64,000 bases of DNA from Hemicordylus capensis (GCF_027244095.1 NC_069662.1:87640294-87704293); one strand, 5' to 3'. Positions 10,697 through 23,429 are shown, numbered from the stretch's first letter. The notes: a model not told the origin generated them from the letters alone. Program-made: numbers and translations.

Positions 10697-10790
10697 AGGG
10701 TTGCCATATTCTGCGTCTCCAAATCCAGGTGCCTAATTTTCACATTATGTAAATTGGCTTGCAAATAATTTGCATATGCAAATTAGCAGC
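10697..10790. mobile_element. Partial GTTGCCA-type MITE
   Basis: GGTTGCCATATTCTG … TCCAAATCCAGGTGCCTAATT … ACATTATGTAAATTGGCTTG matches one half of the copy at 4809-5060. The other half is missing. Confidence 0.65.
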
Positions 10791-11349
10791 TGCAATTTCC
10801 AGTTGATTTGTATTTGCTCTGGATATCTACCAAGAATAGTTGGGGAAGATATCTTTGCTCGACCATTTTCCTTGACACATTAACAGCAGCAATAGAACAA
10901 AACAAAAAAAAGAGCACAGCTTTTTAATCAAGGCTACAATTTTGTACACACTTATTTGAGAGAAGATTGAATTGAAACCAAAGGTGCTAAGTATACATTC
11001 ATTGAATGTAAAGTCCATAAACATTACAATACATAGTCTGGTAGGCAGGTAGTGATTCACATCAAAAGCAAGCTATCCTCTCAACTGCCTGATAGAGATC
11101 CCCTGCTGATAACAAACAAGGTAACATTCTTCAGGGGATTACAGTACTTCTGAAAGTGAAATCCTCCCAGCTAGCCTCCTGTGCTCTCCCTCTCTTAATC
11201 CAAGTCCAGTGCTTGGGTTATTTTGCCAACTGACCCCTTAATTATGTGATTCCTGGAGATCACTGAGCATTAATGAGGACTAATTAGTCCTCAGACTGTT
11301 TTTGCATCCCCTCTCCCCATTAATTTACAAACAGGTATGCTTGTGCATA
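10791..11349. other. Intergenic, no gene
   Basis: AT-rich unique-looking DNA. No repeat or domain was recognised. Confidence 0.4.
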
Positions 11350-11595
11350 TAGTCACCTTAAGTGGCACAGTGGGGAAATGCTTGACTAACAAGCAGAAGG
11401 TTGCCAGTTCGAATCCCCACTAGTACTATATCGGGCAGCAGCAATATAGGAAGATGCTGAAAGGCATCATCTCATACTGCGCAGGAGGAGGCAATGGTAA
11501 ACCCCTCCTCTATTCTACCAAAGAAAACTACAGGGCTCTGTGGGCACCAGGAGTCAAAATCGACTTGACAGCACACTTTACCTTTATATTTGTGC
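11350..11595 (+). repeat. Sauria-type SINE (tRNA head, Bov-B-like tail)
   Basis: Head GTGGCACAGTGGGGAAATGC … GGTTGCCAGTTCGAATCCCC carries pol III A- and B-box-like sequences (GTTCGAATCC). The body has ATGCTGAAAGGCATCATCTC and the 3' part ends CGACTTGACAGCACACTTTACC, the Bov-B-like tail typical of squamate Sauria SINEs. The head starts at about 11355. Confidence 0.85.
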
Positions 11596-12529
11596 ATACC
11601 TGTAGAAATATTCTGAACGGACAGGTGCTCGGCCTTCTGAGTTTGCTATTTGTGAAACACCTTCACTCTGGTGCCAGTTTATAACCTGCATATTTTGGAA
11701 CTTACTCAAAAGATAATGCACAGTCTGGCCTGTTTGATGTATAACTTATACATTACCCTTGAGCATGTTCTTCTCCATTCCCCTCATGCATAACCTATTG
11801 TTTTCAGGATTATTATGAACAGACATTTTGTAGGGAGGTATAGGAGTGGATTAGGTGTCAGCAGGTTGAGAAAAATTGTCCATTCAGCAATCTGATAAGT
11901 GACTGTAATACAATTCCTGCTCTGCTCTCTTGAATCAACTATTGTATGTCTCTCTTGCCAATGACAATCAGCACAGATGTCCCAGCTTTCCATAGCTTCA
12001 CAGAATAGACACTTATATTTCCATCACACACTTTAGAATCACTTATTTTTAAATCAGTCTTGATTATTTAGACATAACTGGCCCTAAAATGGATCTGAAC
12101 CCTGGTGCCCATTATTTACAGCACTTGGTGATATGCAGAAAACAGGCTCTTACTTTCAGACAACCATGGACATTCAATGTAGTACAAATTGTTTTGGAAA
12201 TTAAACAGACTCTCAAAACCACTTTGTAGTACAGTGGAGAGGGGTTGCCCTTCTGAGAAGATGGCCTCACTGGATATGTAGAAACCCTTGCAACCATATC
12301 AAGGCTCTTGCTGGACCACAATCACTATTGTCCTTGTTGGACAACAACTAAAACATCCAAATGCTTCTTAATTTTTAAATCTTAATTACAATTTATCTTC
12401 TGTTCTCTTCCTTGCACAAGAAATTCCTTCACTCTTATAGGCCTCACTGGACATGGCCAGGTTCAAATCACAACCACCCCGCCACCCTCACAAGGAAACA
12501 CATTGCAAAAGAGGACCAAAGAGGAACAC
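11596..12529. other. Intergenic, no gene
   Basis: No recognisable coding domain or repeat; AT-rich. Confidence 0.4.
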
Positions 12530-13455
12530 ATTTGCATAGTCCAGCAACTCCTCTTATGAAATTGGATTGGATCACTTTCAGTTTGTGGCTCCTGAGGAAG
12601 TGGGCAAACTGCTTCAGACTATGCATCTTAGAACCTGTTTTCTTGACCCTTGCCCAACTTTGCTTATCTGATCTGGTAATAATATTATCAGAGGGTCCGG
12701 TAAATATTATAAATGCTTCTCTGAGGGACAGCAGGATGCCTCCTTGTCTTAAAGAGATTGTTATTAAACTACTTTTGAAGACACCTCCATTGGATCCCTC
12801 AGAGTTAGCTATTACAGACCTGTTTCTAATATTCCATGGTTGGGCAAGGTGATTGAGAGGGTGGTGGTCTCTCAGCTCCAGACAGTTTTGGATGATTCAG
12901 ATTATCTAGACCCATTTCAAACTGGCTTTCGTATGGGCTATGGAGTTTAGACTGCTTTGGTTGGCCTGAAGGATGATATACAATTAGCTATTGGCAGTGT
13001 GACTCTACTGATACTTTTGGATCTCTCTGCAGTTTTTGATACCATCATCTATGGTCTCATTCTGGATCGCCTGAGGGAGGTGGGATTGAGTGGCACTGTT
13101 TTACAGTGGTTCCACTCGTTTCTCCCTGATAGATCCCAGATGGTGATATTTTAAAAACTGCTAGAGATGGGGAGAGTCTTATGTCAGTGGGAAGCGCATT
13201 CCAAAGTCTCGGAGTGACAACTGAGAAGGCCCGTCCCTGAGTGGCCACCAAACGACTTGAAGGTAGCCACAGACGGGCCTTTAACATGTAACTTTTAACT
13301 TTTAACTTGTACTCTTTATTAGTCCTTTTAGTATCACCCTCATTTAACGTGTAATTTTATGCTGGTCTCTCACTGTAATAAAGGTTGTTTGAACTGAAGT
13401 GTGGAGTTCCACAAGGCTCCATACTGTCTCCAATACTCTTTAACATCTACATACC
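12530..13455 (+). pseudogene. L2-clade LINE reverse transcriptase fragment
   Basis: Plus-strand frames give L2-like reverse transcriptase pieces: LKTPPLDPSEL, VVSQLQTVLDDSDYLDPFQTGF, LLILLDLSAVFDTI, ILDRLREVGLSGTVLQWFHS, and further on GVPQGSILSPILFNIY. The catalytic-block motif FDTI and the GxPQGSxLSP motif are visible. An in-frame stop follows FRMGYGV (near 12947), and about 240 bp of other repeat at 13155-13396 separates the last two motifs. It is a dead 5'- and 3'-truncated copy with no function. The insert reads on the minus strand as the C-terminal end of another LINE (WNALPTDIRLSPSLAVFK). Confidence 0.8.
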
Positions 13456-13591
13456 GTGTTTCCCCGAAAATAAGACAGTGTCTTGTATTAATTTTAGCCC
13501 CCCAAAATGCACTAGGGCAATTAGCGGTACATCAGAAATTGCTGCTAGGTCTTACTTTCGGGTTAGGTCTTACTTTCGGGGAAACAGGGTA
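13452..13591. mobile_element. Palindromic MITE, Tc1/mariner-like (TA-flanked)
   Basis: Ends TACCGTGTTTCCCCGAAAAT and CTTTCGGGGAAACAGGGTA are inverted repeats flanked by TA, with a second internal copy of GGTCTTACTTTCGGG. Size and TA flanks suit a mariner-type MITE. It cut into the 3' side of the L2 fragment. Confidence 0.65.
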
Positions 13592-13598
13592 AAAGCGT

Positions 13599-13954
13599 TG
13601 GGAGAGATCATCAGGAAGTTTGATGCAGGGTGTTACCAATATACCTCCCTGCCGCCCCGTTGCCCTCATCTTCCGGATATGACTGGAAGTCGCTGGCACG
13701 GGCAGGCATGTCAGTAATTTCCAGTCATATCCGGAAGACAAGGGCAATGGGGAGGCAGGAAGGTATGCTGCTGTCCCAATGGGCTTTTTAAAAAACTGAC
13801 GCTGGCAGGGGGAAAGCAGTGGGAGGGATAAGTGCACCTTCCATCCGCTCTTAAAGGGAGACCCCCGCTGCCTTTGAACCAGCGGAACCGCCGGTTCTTT
13901 GAACTGGTTCAGAGGCCCATAAAGGTCCTCTGAACCGTTCCATGCACATCCCTA
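13599..13954. mobile_element. Palindromic hAT MITE, TGTGCA family (left end missing)
   Basis: Right terminus GTTCCATGCACATCCCTA matches the family end. Internal arms CTTCCGGATATGACTGG and CCAGTCATATCCGGAAG form a hairpin at about 13671-13730. No left TAGGGATGTGCA end was found, so it looks truncated. Confidence 0.6.
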
Positions 13955-14007
13955 CATGCCACTGACCATTTTGTATCAGATGTGAGCCAATACTAGTTCA
14001 GAAGTGG

Positions 14008-14008
<1 letters not shown>

Positions 14009-14053
<45 letters not shown>
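14009..14053. repeat. (GATA)n microsatellite
   Basis: Uninterrupted TAGA/GATA tandem array abutting the 3' end of the CR1-like copy. Confidence 0.95.
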
Positions 14054-14054
<1 letters not shown>

Positions 14055-14087
14055 ATATCTTTACTAGATATACAATGTCAACAGTTA

Positions 14088-15150
14088 GAACATAAGAACA
14101 GCCGTGCTGGATCAGGCCCAAGGCCCATCTAGTCCAGCATCCTGTTTCATACATTGGCCCACCAGATGCTGCTGGAAGCCTACAGGCAGGAATTGAGGGC
14201 ATGCCCTTGCTACTGCTGTTACTCCTCTGCAACTGGTACTCAGAGGCATCCTGCCTCTGAGGCTGGAGGTAGCCTATAGCCCTCCAACTAGTAGCTGATG
14301 ATATACCTCTCCTCCATGAAGCAATCCAAACCCCTCTTAAAGCCATCTAGGTTGTTGGCTGTCACCACATCTTGTGGCAGAGAATTCCACAAGTTGATTA
14401 TGCATTGTGTGAAAAAGTACTTGCATTTGTTGGTCATAGATTTCCTGACAATCAGTTTCATGGGATGACCCCTGGTTCTAGTGTTATGTGATAGGGAGAA
14501 GAATTTCTCCCTATCTACTTTCTCCACACCATGCATGATTTTATGATTTCTATTATGTCTCCCCACAGTCATCTATTTTCTAAACTAAATATTATTATTA
14601 TTATTATTATTTACATTTATATCCCACTCTTCCTCCAAGGAGCCCAGAGCGGTGCACTACATACTTGAGTTTCTCCTCAGAACAACCCTGTGAAGTAGGT
14701 TAGGCTGAGAGAGAAGTGACTGGCCCAGAGTCACCCAGCTAGTCTCATGGCTGAATGGGGACTTGAACTCGGGTCTCCCTGGTCCTAGTCCAGCCCTCTA
14801 ACCACTACACCATGCTGGCTCCAGGTGTTGTAGCCCCAGGTGTTGTAGCCTTGCCTCATAAGAAAGGTGCTCTAGGCCCCTGATCATTTTGGATGCCCTT
14901 TTCTGCACATTTTCCAGTTCTACAATGTCCTTTTTTAGATGTGATTAATGGAATTATATGCAGTACTCCAGGTGTGGCTGGACCATAGTTTTGTATAAGG
15001 GCATTATAATATTAGCTGTTTTGTTTTCAATCCATTTCCTAATTATCCCTAGCATGGAATTGGCCTTTTTCACAGCTGCCGCACATTGAGTCGACACTTT
15101 CAACTAGCTGTCCACCAAGACCCCAAGATCCCTCTCCTGGTCAGTCACCT
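14088..15150 (-). repeat. CR1-like LINE 3' region, minus strand, split by a SINE
   Basis: Minus-strand translation at about 14288-14480 gives KYFFTQCIINLWNSLPQDVV … LDGFKRGLDCFMEERY, a C-terminal end of a CR1-type ORF2. Upstream sequence 14835-15150 matches the widespread CR1-like block. The 3' end at about 14088 reads GTTCTTATGTTCTAAC. A tRNA-derived SINE occupies 14588-14822. Truncated and noncoding. Confidence 0.75.
14588..14822 (-). repeat. tRNA-derived SINE inserted in CR1-like copy
   Basis: Minus-strand head GCCAGCATGGTGTAGTGGTT (A box TGGTGTAGTGG) and GAGTTCAAGTCCCC (B box) are clear pol III promoter elements. The tail ends GAGCCCTTGGAGGAAGAG-like sequence, ATATAAATGTAAATA and (TAA)n. 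A tail of the same type occurs at about 26196-26256. Confidence 0.85.
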
Positions 15151-15435
15151 ACACCTTGGAAATTCACCTAAACCTGATCAGTCACCTACACCTTGGAAAC
15201 CCTTAGCAACAGTGAGTGTTGAAGATAGTGATATGGAGCATAAAGTTTTCTCTTTAGCTCCCTTGCTACTGCCCCACCAGGTCCAGTTTATTCAACATTC
15301 ATACAATCTGTCCATGTTAAATGTGGGTACAGCAGTATACTTCCTATTTATACCATGCATTTCAGGGACCTGTACCTAGGTTCACTTTTTAAATGAATTA
15401 AGTCATTCATACAAAACCATATATGTGTGTATAGG

Positions 15436-15679
15436 CAATTGAATGCTTGTACAACATAAATAGGGCTAGTGACTAAAGGGAGAAGTAGCCTCACCCTGGA
15501 CACCCAGAAGTGTGTTAATGAACACCAGGTTCAAATAAAGCAAGCTGTAAGTCTCCTTGGACACTTACAGCTTGCTTTATTTGAACCTGGTGTTCATTAA
15601 CACACTTCTGGGTGTCCAGGGTGAGGCTACTTCTCCCTTTAGTCACTAGCCCTATTTATGTTGTACAAGCATTCAATTG
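15436..15679. repeat. Perfect 117-bp inverted repeat with 10-nt loop
   Basis: 15436-15552 is the exact reverse complement of 15563-15679 with no mismatch by eye; the loop is CTCCTTGGAC. Outer ends are CAATTG. No open frame. Exact identity means a very recent inverted duplication or an assembly or library fold-back artefact. Confidence 0.95.
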
Positions 15680-16084
15680 TAGCCAATATATATTGCTGAC
15701 TCAGGCACAGTATCCCCCTCATTGTTCTCTAGTATGGCTGTCAGTCAATTAAGGAGTGTCTAACGGATAATTTTTTGCCTTTTGACTAATTGATACAATA
15801 AATTTAATGTTGCATATTAGCAAAACTGCAATATACTGTGCATCACATTAGCCCAATAATTTAGGTAGTTTAGCCAAGGTGATGCAAGCCCTACTGGGAC
15901 ATTTTTCATCAGAAACTATTCCAATGAAAAATATCTCCAATACTGGCAAACAATATTGATTTGACACAATACCAAAGCATATTGGTATTGTATCAAATAT
16001 TATTGGATAATAGGGTAGGGCTTATCTTTTCATGAAGAGGCAACTTCTCTGAAGAAATTGGCTGCCTTCCAGGCAGCTGTAGCT

Positions 16085-16633
16085 CAGGGGCATATCTACG
16101 GTGGGGCAGGCAGGGCACGTGCCCCGGGCGCCACTTGAAGGGGGCACCATTTCTTAATTTTTTTTTTTTTAAGGCTGCCAAAAACAAAATGGCCACTGTG
16201 CATGCTCAAATGGCCTCTCTGAGGCCCTGGGCCATACCAGGCCTCACAGAGGCCATTTGAGCATGCGTGGTGGCCATTTTGTTTTCAGCTGCCATTTTTT
16301 TTAAAAAAAATTGTTTTAAAAAATGGCCATCGCACATGCTTAAATGGTCCCTGAGAGGCCCTAGAGCCCAGCAGGGGGGAGGGGGAACCTTTGCAGACCC
16401 CCCCCCAGCCTTTAGAAGCCCCCCAAAGGGGCTACAGGTAATTTTTTTTAAAATTAATATAATATAAGTCACTGTACACATATTCAGATATGTGACTTGT
16501 ATGTGACCTTCAGACTTTTATTTTTCCGCTGATATTATGGTAAATTTATCTGAAAGATGGGTGTCAGTTGTCTGGACAGGGGGCGCAATTTCAATGCTTG
16601 CCCTAGGCGCTATTTTCCCTAGATACGCCTCTG
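16085..16633. mobile_element. hAT MITE with perfect 8-bp TSD
   Basis: Ends CAGGGGCATATCTACG and CTAGATACGCCTCTG, flanked by CTGTAGCT at 16077-16084 and 16634-16641. Inside, 16185-16295 holds a hairpin (AAAATGGCC…TGCTCAAATGGCC against its complement). Noncoding. Confidence 0.9.
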
Positions 16634-16641
16634 CTGTAGCT

Positions 16642-18380
16642 ACAGCATCTCAAATCCCCACCTTCCTTTTCCTGGTACTGCCCTACAATATACCAGGAAA
16701 GGTACCAACATAGAACCCTAGAACTTTGTGATGCTATGAAAGACTAACCACTATATCAAGAAAAACCTTGAACTTTAATCATGTAAACAAGTTTTACACA
16801 TTGTTCATTGAGCATAGATGTTCTTAGCAAAATTAAGTTTTAAAATGCTGCTGTTTTGTGCTTAAATTGATGGCAAAACCCTGTAAGACCAGGGCTTTGT
16901 AGAGCAAAGGAGCAGGATGCTAAAGTTAATTCAGTTAAAGTTTATTAATGACAGAATTAGAAGGCTGTGCAAGTTCAATTAGAAATAGGTTTTGCTCTGA
17001 GAAATGGTGGGTGGATGCAAGTCAATTCAGGTTATTCTAGACTCATGTGATTTGAAGACATGAGACCGTACTAATGTGCACCCTTTCCATTTTCCTAACT
17101 TATGAATTATAATTATTTTGTTGTATTGAGTTAATATGTTAGGTTGGCAGGGCATACAAATGATGTTGTGGCTGAGGGTCATTTTAAGTTTTCTAGTTTT
17201 CACCCCAAATGATTTTTGTCCTTTGATGTATCCATTTTGAGAACTGAATTCCAGGTACAGGGAAACAAATATTTTCAAAGTATATGCATAGCTTTGCTCC
17301 AATGGGGGTGGGGTGGGGAATCACCTTCTAGAGCTCAGAATGGTGGAGAACATTTGAAAATTTACAAGAGTGCATGAGTAGTCCAATTTTATTATTTTTT
17401 AAACAAAACTGTATGCAGAGACTGTTAGGTAGATGTGTCTGAAGTCCAGAAGCAGAGGACAAACAGCAAGTTGTGTCCTCATGTTGCTCAGTGCAAAGAA
17501 CAAACATGGCCCAGTAGTTTTTTATGGCAGGTCACATGACCTAATCAGGCCTTTTGTTCAAGAGGATTCTAGCCGGTCGTTGTAGACTTCCCTTCTTAAG
17601 CTAGAGCTTGATGCTAGTTACCCAGATAATCCCCAGAATCTGCTGCCCACAGGCTTCCGTCTTGATGAGATGATTTGATGTTTCACCTGTCAAGCATAAA
17701 CTTCATGTTATTTGTAATCAATTAAAGTTGTAAAACACTTTACATAATAAAATGCAATGGCTGACTGTGAGCCTAATCTTCTACCTGAGCCAGGAGAGGG
17801 GTGGCTCAGGAAGCACGAACAATGGCGAAGCCACTGCACTGATCTTCCTGGCAGGATCAGGACCCTGAACAGCCTGAGACAAAAGGTAACAGCAGGGTTC
17901 AATTAACCACAGTTGGAACACCTGCTCTGGAAGACGCCACCCCGATGGATAAAGAAGATTCCCTACATGCAGAGGAGAAATGAAAGAAAGAGGTGGTGGT
18001 GGCAGCACTTTGCGTTGGAGGCAGTGTGAGTCAGGGCCTCTAACCCAACTGGAGTCCTTGGGCATGGAAGGAGAGCCTCCAGATGACCAAAAGGCTAGCC
18101 TCGCCTTGTATGATGGCATGCCATTCTGGAGCCTTGGCCTGAGAAGCAAATGGCCCCATCTGTAGGAAAGAGGGGACAACTGGTTTTAGAAACCCCAGAG
18201 AGGGAGATGAAGTTAACCCACCCTTTGTGTGGCCAGAAAAATGAAAAGGCAGTGTGTTGAAACAACATAGGCTGTCCCACGGGTCTGACTTCTCTTACCA
18301 AGTTGTATCCCCATGCTCCCCAAAGGTCCCCCAAGTCCATTTGATATGGCATTATCCCAACAGGCCATGTGATATCACAT
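16642..18380. other. Intergenic, no gene
   Basis: AT-rich to 17700, then a more GC-balanced block to 18350. The frames lack known domains; nothing further is supported. Confidence 0.4.
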
Positions 18381-18613
18381 TGACATCCAGCACAGCATTA
18401 TGGACACACAACACTGTGCTGTGGAGTTGTTGCATAAGATGGGTGGTTCGGCCAGCAGTGCTTCCACAGGTTTGCCCCTTCAAGACAATGGGGAAACTTG
18501 TGGAAGCACTGCTTGCATAGCCATCCCTTTTGTGCAGTCATGATGCTTCCTTTGAGGGGCACAGCAGCCCTTCATTGCACCATTACTTGTCAGTAATGCT
18601 ATGCTGAATGTCA
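18381..18613. mobile_element. Palindromic MITE, superfamily unclear
   Basis: Ends TGACATCCAGCACAGCATTA and TAATGCTATGCTGAATGTCA are inverted repeats. An inner hairpin pairs GCAGTGCTTCCACAGG with CTTGTGGAAGCACTGC. The duplication was not resolved. Confidence 0.65.
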
Positions 18614-18650
18614 GCCAGCGTTAATAAAACCAGTTATGTATTTCTTATAA

Positions 18651-18976
18651 AGAGCCACCTAATGGTGCAGCGGGGAAATGACTTGACTAGTAAGCCAGAG
18701 GCTGCCAGTTCAAATTCCCACTGGTATGTTTCCCAAACTATGGGAAACACCTATATCGGGCAGCAGTGAAGATGCTGAAAGGCATCATCTCATACTGCGC
18801 GGAAGGAAGCAATGGTAACCGCCCAGAGATTAAAGTTTGGGGCGGTGTACAAATCTGATAAATAAATAATAAATAAATACAACAAAAATAAACCCCTCCT
18901 GTATTTTACCAAGGACAATGATAGGGCTCGGTGGTTGCCAGGAGCAGACAACGACCCGACAGCACACTTTACCTTT
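18651..18976 (+). repeat. Sauria-type SINE split by a LINE tail
   Basis: Same head, ATGCTGAAAGGCATCATCTC body and GACAGCACACTTTACC tail as the copy at 11350. About 75 bp of L2/CR1-type tail (CCGCCCAGAG…GGGGCGG then AATAAATAA) sits inside it at about 18819-18892, directly before AACCCCTCCTGTATT. Confidence 0.8.
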
Positions 18977-21733
18977 ATTTCCTATAACTTCAATTGCATA
19001 TCACCTCTATTTCTAACATGCATCAGAGGAAATACCTTCAAACAAGCTTGTGTTTCTGTGTGTTAGCAGAGGTATTAACATCCAAACTCATTTTTAAAAA
19101 AGCATCTGAAATGACTACTCTAGAATACACTAAATAAGCAAGTATACAGTTGTTACGCCATTCTTAGCTCAACATGAAACCATAACATAAATCTGATTAA
19201 ATTTGCTGTCTCCATTTCAAGTTAAAGTTATAATTGTTCCAGCCCATGGAAACTGCCAGTTCACTGATCTCTTATACCTTTCCTCCTGCCATTTAATTGA
19301 ATACATTTCAACAAAGGGTGTAAGGCTACCACGGCTACAAATGTTTATATACCACTTTTCAACCAACTTTCTCAAAAAGTTTACATAGAATAATAAATAA
19401 CCAGTAGATTATTTTTAAATCGCCGAGTTGAATTGTGAGCAGTGTTGCCTCTTTCAAGAGACGGGACATCTGGGCCAGAAACAGGAAGAGATGTTTGTAC
19501 GGAGTCACACCCTTTGCTTCGATCATCCATGCAGTTCATTACAATCCATTCCTTCTGTCTTAGGTCCTAAGAAGTCAAATATGCCCAACACAATCACACC
19601 TGTCAAATAGGCAGCGACAGGGGCAATTATCCATTTTATTTTAAGCTCTGCATCTAAGATCTGACTATATTTCAAGCTTGTTTAACATCTGTAAGGAGTT
19701 AGATTTCTTGGCAGCCTAATTGAAAAACAAAAGCACAAATTCCCAATTTTTTGCCAGTTAGACAATTTTAAGTGTTGCTAGAAGCTAAGAATGCCCAAGA
19801 GTAGTAGGAACTTGCTTCTTGCCCAGTCTTGTTGGTAACACTTGGATGCTGTAGAATCTAGGTTAATTACAGCTTAAAGAGGTAGCCAGGTGTTGAGTCA
19901 TTCAAGTATGTGCATAAAGGAGATAGGTGTTGGCTTTTTCTGAAGAAGGAAGTCAAGATTTTAAAATCTACATAAAATATTGCCAACCACCTCTAGAAAC
20001 AACTAACGATTAGGAATGGCATGCTTCTGTGTTTAGTTGTTACTACTGTATTTAGCTACTACAGTTACTAAATCAAATCCTATCCTAGTCTAGTTATATT
20101 TTTAGGAAGACAGCTTGCTTTAATCTGATCGCGGTTTTGGCTCTCACTCTGTCTTTCAGAATCCAGGTTCCTGTTGAAAAGGCTAGACCATAATAAAGAC
20201 TGACTGACTGAAAAGGCTGACTCTTTTTTCTTTTAAAAGAAGAATTCAACTCTGCTTTCCTCTCAGTCATAGAAATTTGCATACTATCTGTTTTGCAAGA
20301 AGTCTGAAGCCATTTCTGATGGAATAATTGTAGTGAAGCTACCCTCCAGGAGGTGAGATCTGGTGCTTTGTGCGGTCTCACTTTGGGCCTAGTTATCTTA
20401 AGGTTTAATTGTGCTGGCAGTGAACTGATGTGGTACTACTAATTTTCAGTGTGTGCGTGTTCAGCCTTGACTGATTCAAGTCTGGTTACATCTACTAAAG
20501 GGAAGATTCAAATAATTCATTATTTACAGATTAAAATGCTAAAAAGTTGACTTTTCATTAGAGCTGTATTCTATTAAATTGAAATGGTGTTGCTGTGAAC
20601 AGACACGTGTTCATCCTAAGGGCATGGGCCCAATCCACAAAATGTTAAGACTGCAATCTTATGCATGCTTACATGGGAAGAAGTCCTTATTTAATTCAGT
20701 GGGATCACTTCTCTGTAAAATATTCATAGGGTAATTTTGCACAGGCACTTGCCCATTTGTTTTGATGTTCAATATTAAAAAATGTTTTATTTGGCTTATG
20801 GCTGTAAATAAAATGTTTCTGATTCTGAACATTAAAAAAATGTTTTCGGGTGATTTGTTTGTTTGTTTGTTTTTTAATTGCACCCAAATGACTACAATCC
20901 TGATAACTACATAGGAATACCCAAAAGCATGCATATAGTCAGTGTGACTTCTTGGTCTCGTTTCCCATTGTGCATATTGGTGCCCATGATGCATCATAAG
21001 TTATCTGATACTACAGTTGACTCTTATTTGGGCTGTGGTAAGGCACCATAAACTCCATACCTAGGATTCTCAATATGAAAACACCAATATTCAAGATAAC
21101 CCACAGCCCTATTTAGGCAATACATTTGTAGGCAGAGGGGGAATGGGAACAGTGTTCCAATTTTTTTTTCCACCTGTGTGCAGAATGAGTTTTCTTCTGG
21201 GCAGCAGTATCAATGAGGTGTGCACACATGCCTTCAGAATAGGGCCTTCCCAATTCAACCTGAGCGGGATCTAAAATGAATTGAGCCGAAATAAAAAAAT
21301 TGTGAGTGTGTGCATGCCTTACAGGGAACACTGAATGCGAAGGGTGCTGGCTAGCCACATCCACATGCTCTGTGTCCACACCTTCTCTGCTTGCCTTTGT
21401 AGACAAGTACTGAACGTGGGGTGAACAGGGTGCATAGCCATTAAGCACATAGGCACAGAAGGACATGGCTAGCTAGTGCACTCCTATGCCCTTCTTCTAC
21501 TTGGGTACACTGCACACAGAATCGCAATGACTGAATGGACCTTGGGATGTAGATGGGGGATCTTGCAGTTCTAGAACTGCCATGTCCTCTTTCAGCCAAC
21601 TTGGGGAATTTTGCAATGGAGCTACTTCAGTAAGGAAAGGTCCAAGGAGGTTTCTCTAAAAGTTTCAGTTGAAGTGAACAGACACAAAGGACAGGTCTCA
21701 TTAACAGGGCTTTGTTAACTAAAAGGCACATGG

Positions 21734-21734
<1 letters not shown>
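18977..21734. other. Intergenic, no gene
   Basis: AT-rich. 20650-20720 resembles a common squamate dispersed repeat (ATGCATGCTTACATGGGAAG … AGTCC). No coding domain is recognised. Confidence 0.4.

Positions 21735-21788
<54 letters not shown>
21735..21788. repeat. (CA)n microsatellite
   Basis: About 27 uninterrupted CA units. Confidence 0.95.
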
Positions 21789-21789
<1 letters not shown>

Positions 21790-23429
21790 TCCTCTCTTTG
21801 CAAAAGCTTCCCTGCCTGGTTGCTTGGGGTAGTTGTTACTTGACACAAGGGAACAGCTGAATGGCTATTTACAAGTTTGCTTTATACAAACAATAAATGT
21901 CTATGTAAAGTCCTTTGCCGGTTGGCTTTTTATAACTCATATTCCTTTAAATTGTGTCTCAAAACTGTTGTAAATGGTGGTGGCCAGTAGATGGCAGGGC
22001 GTTTACTATATAATCTTTTCACTAATCGTTTTAAGAGAAAGCTTCCTAAACCCTTTTCCAAGAATGGCCGGTGTCTTTTAACTATAGGGTTGCCAAGCTG
22101 GAGGTAGCTCCAAATCTGAGATTCAGGAGCTGAGGCTTTGTGATGTCACATAATTGCCTACTATTGAATGACAACACATCTGGTATTGGGGCAGAAAAAG
22201 GAAAGAATACAAATACAATGAATTTACCACTTTGTTGGGAACAAACATTTCTCTTTTTGGGGAACAAAAGTTCCCAAAGCGGCTTACATTGCACTTTCTC
22301 AGGGTGTTAAAATAAGTTAATATAGCCAATTGCACTTTTGCAAAACTCCTAGATCAAACATTCAAAGACAGTAATAATAGATTATGATAGCATAGCTGCT
22401 GCATTTGTCTGAATTACTAAGTCATACTTTCTGACATTTCATGGTGAAGCAATGGACATGCTTGTAACATCCCAATTCCAGGACTATAGCCCCAAGCTTT
22501 CCCCCACCTCTCCACCAATAAACAGTTACACATTACTGAAGGCTCTTTCCCATCTACTTATGTTTATAATAGGTTGGTTGTCACAAATTGAAAGCTCATG
22601 TTTGATATCCTTAAAAAATCCTCTCCTATAAAACAGTAATAGTTTGATATGAATCTTGACAGTACTGTATGTGAAATGGCAGGCTGTCAGAGCAGGGTGT
22701 GTTAGTGTTCATGTGCATGTATTTACACACGCATGCAACAGACACCCTGTCCCTCTTAAACATTTAATTTCTAGAGAACCCGAGGAGGAAGCTAAAACCC
22801 CAAGACTGACAACTTCTGGAGCAAATCACACTAACACCATTTTAACAAGACACACGCACCCCACCCAAGGGTAAATGATTATATGACAACGGTTAACTAG
22901 AGAACTGGTACCAAAAAACCAGCAACAGTTGGAACATATCAAGCAACATTCTTAGGACTTGATGCTGGGAAACGACTTTCAAAAGCTAGGGAGTACAGAG
23001 CATCTTTCATCCAAACTAGAAGTCTGCCAAGTGTATTGCTTCTGCAACATGGTAGCAAGGCCTGTGTTCAACACAGCCTCTTGTCCCCTTACACTGTTTT
23101 CCCGTGTAACCACCTCCACCATGTTTATTCCAGTGACTGACAAGCTTTTTGATTCCATCAGAGAAATTGTTTGTTAAAATTGCACATATTGGTAAATTTC
23201 ACTTGGTTTAACTACTCCTGCCAGGAAAAACTGAATCACACTTCACTGTTCTACTGCAGTGTAATCTGACAGAAGGGCCACTCTTAAAAACTGACTGTCT
23301 GTGACAATATTGCTGTCTTTATATAGAAACTACACATCCTACATGTTCTGACTTGTAATAATGAATACATAATGGGTACATGTATCAAACAATAAAGTAA
23401 AATCCCCTTATATCAACTCTCAGATTGTG
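21789..23429. other. Intergenic, no gene
   Basis: AT-rich unique-looking sequence. 22085-22350 starts GGGTTGCCAAGCTGGAGG and may be another old repeat. Confidence 0.35.

Noticed and set aside
13057-13287. Minus-strand frame resembling LINE C-terminus (WNALPTDIRLSP)
   Set aside because: Real LINE sequence but only an inserted fragment inside the L2 copy; not a gene.
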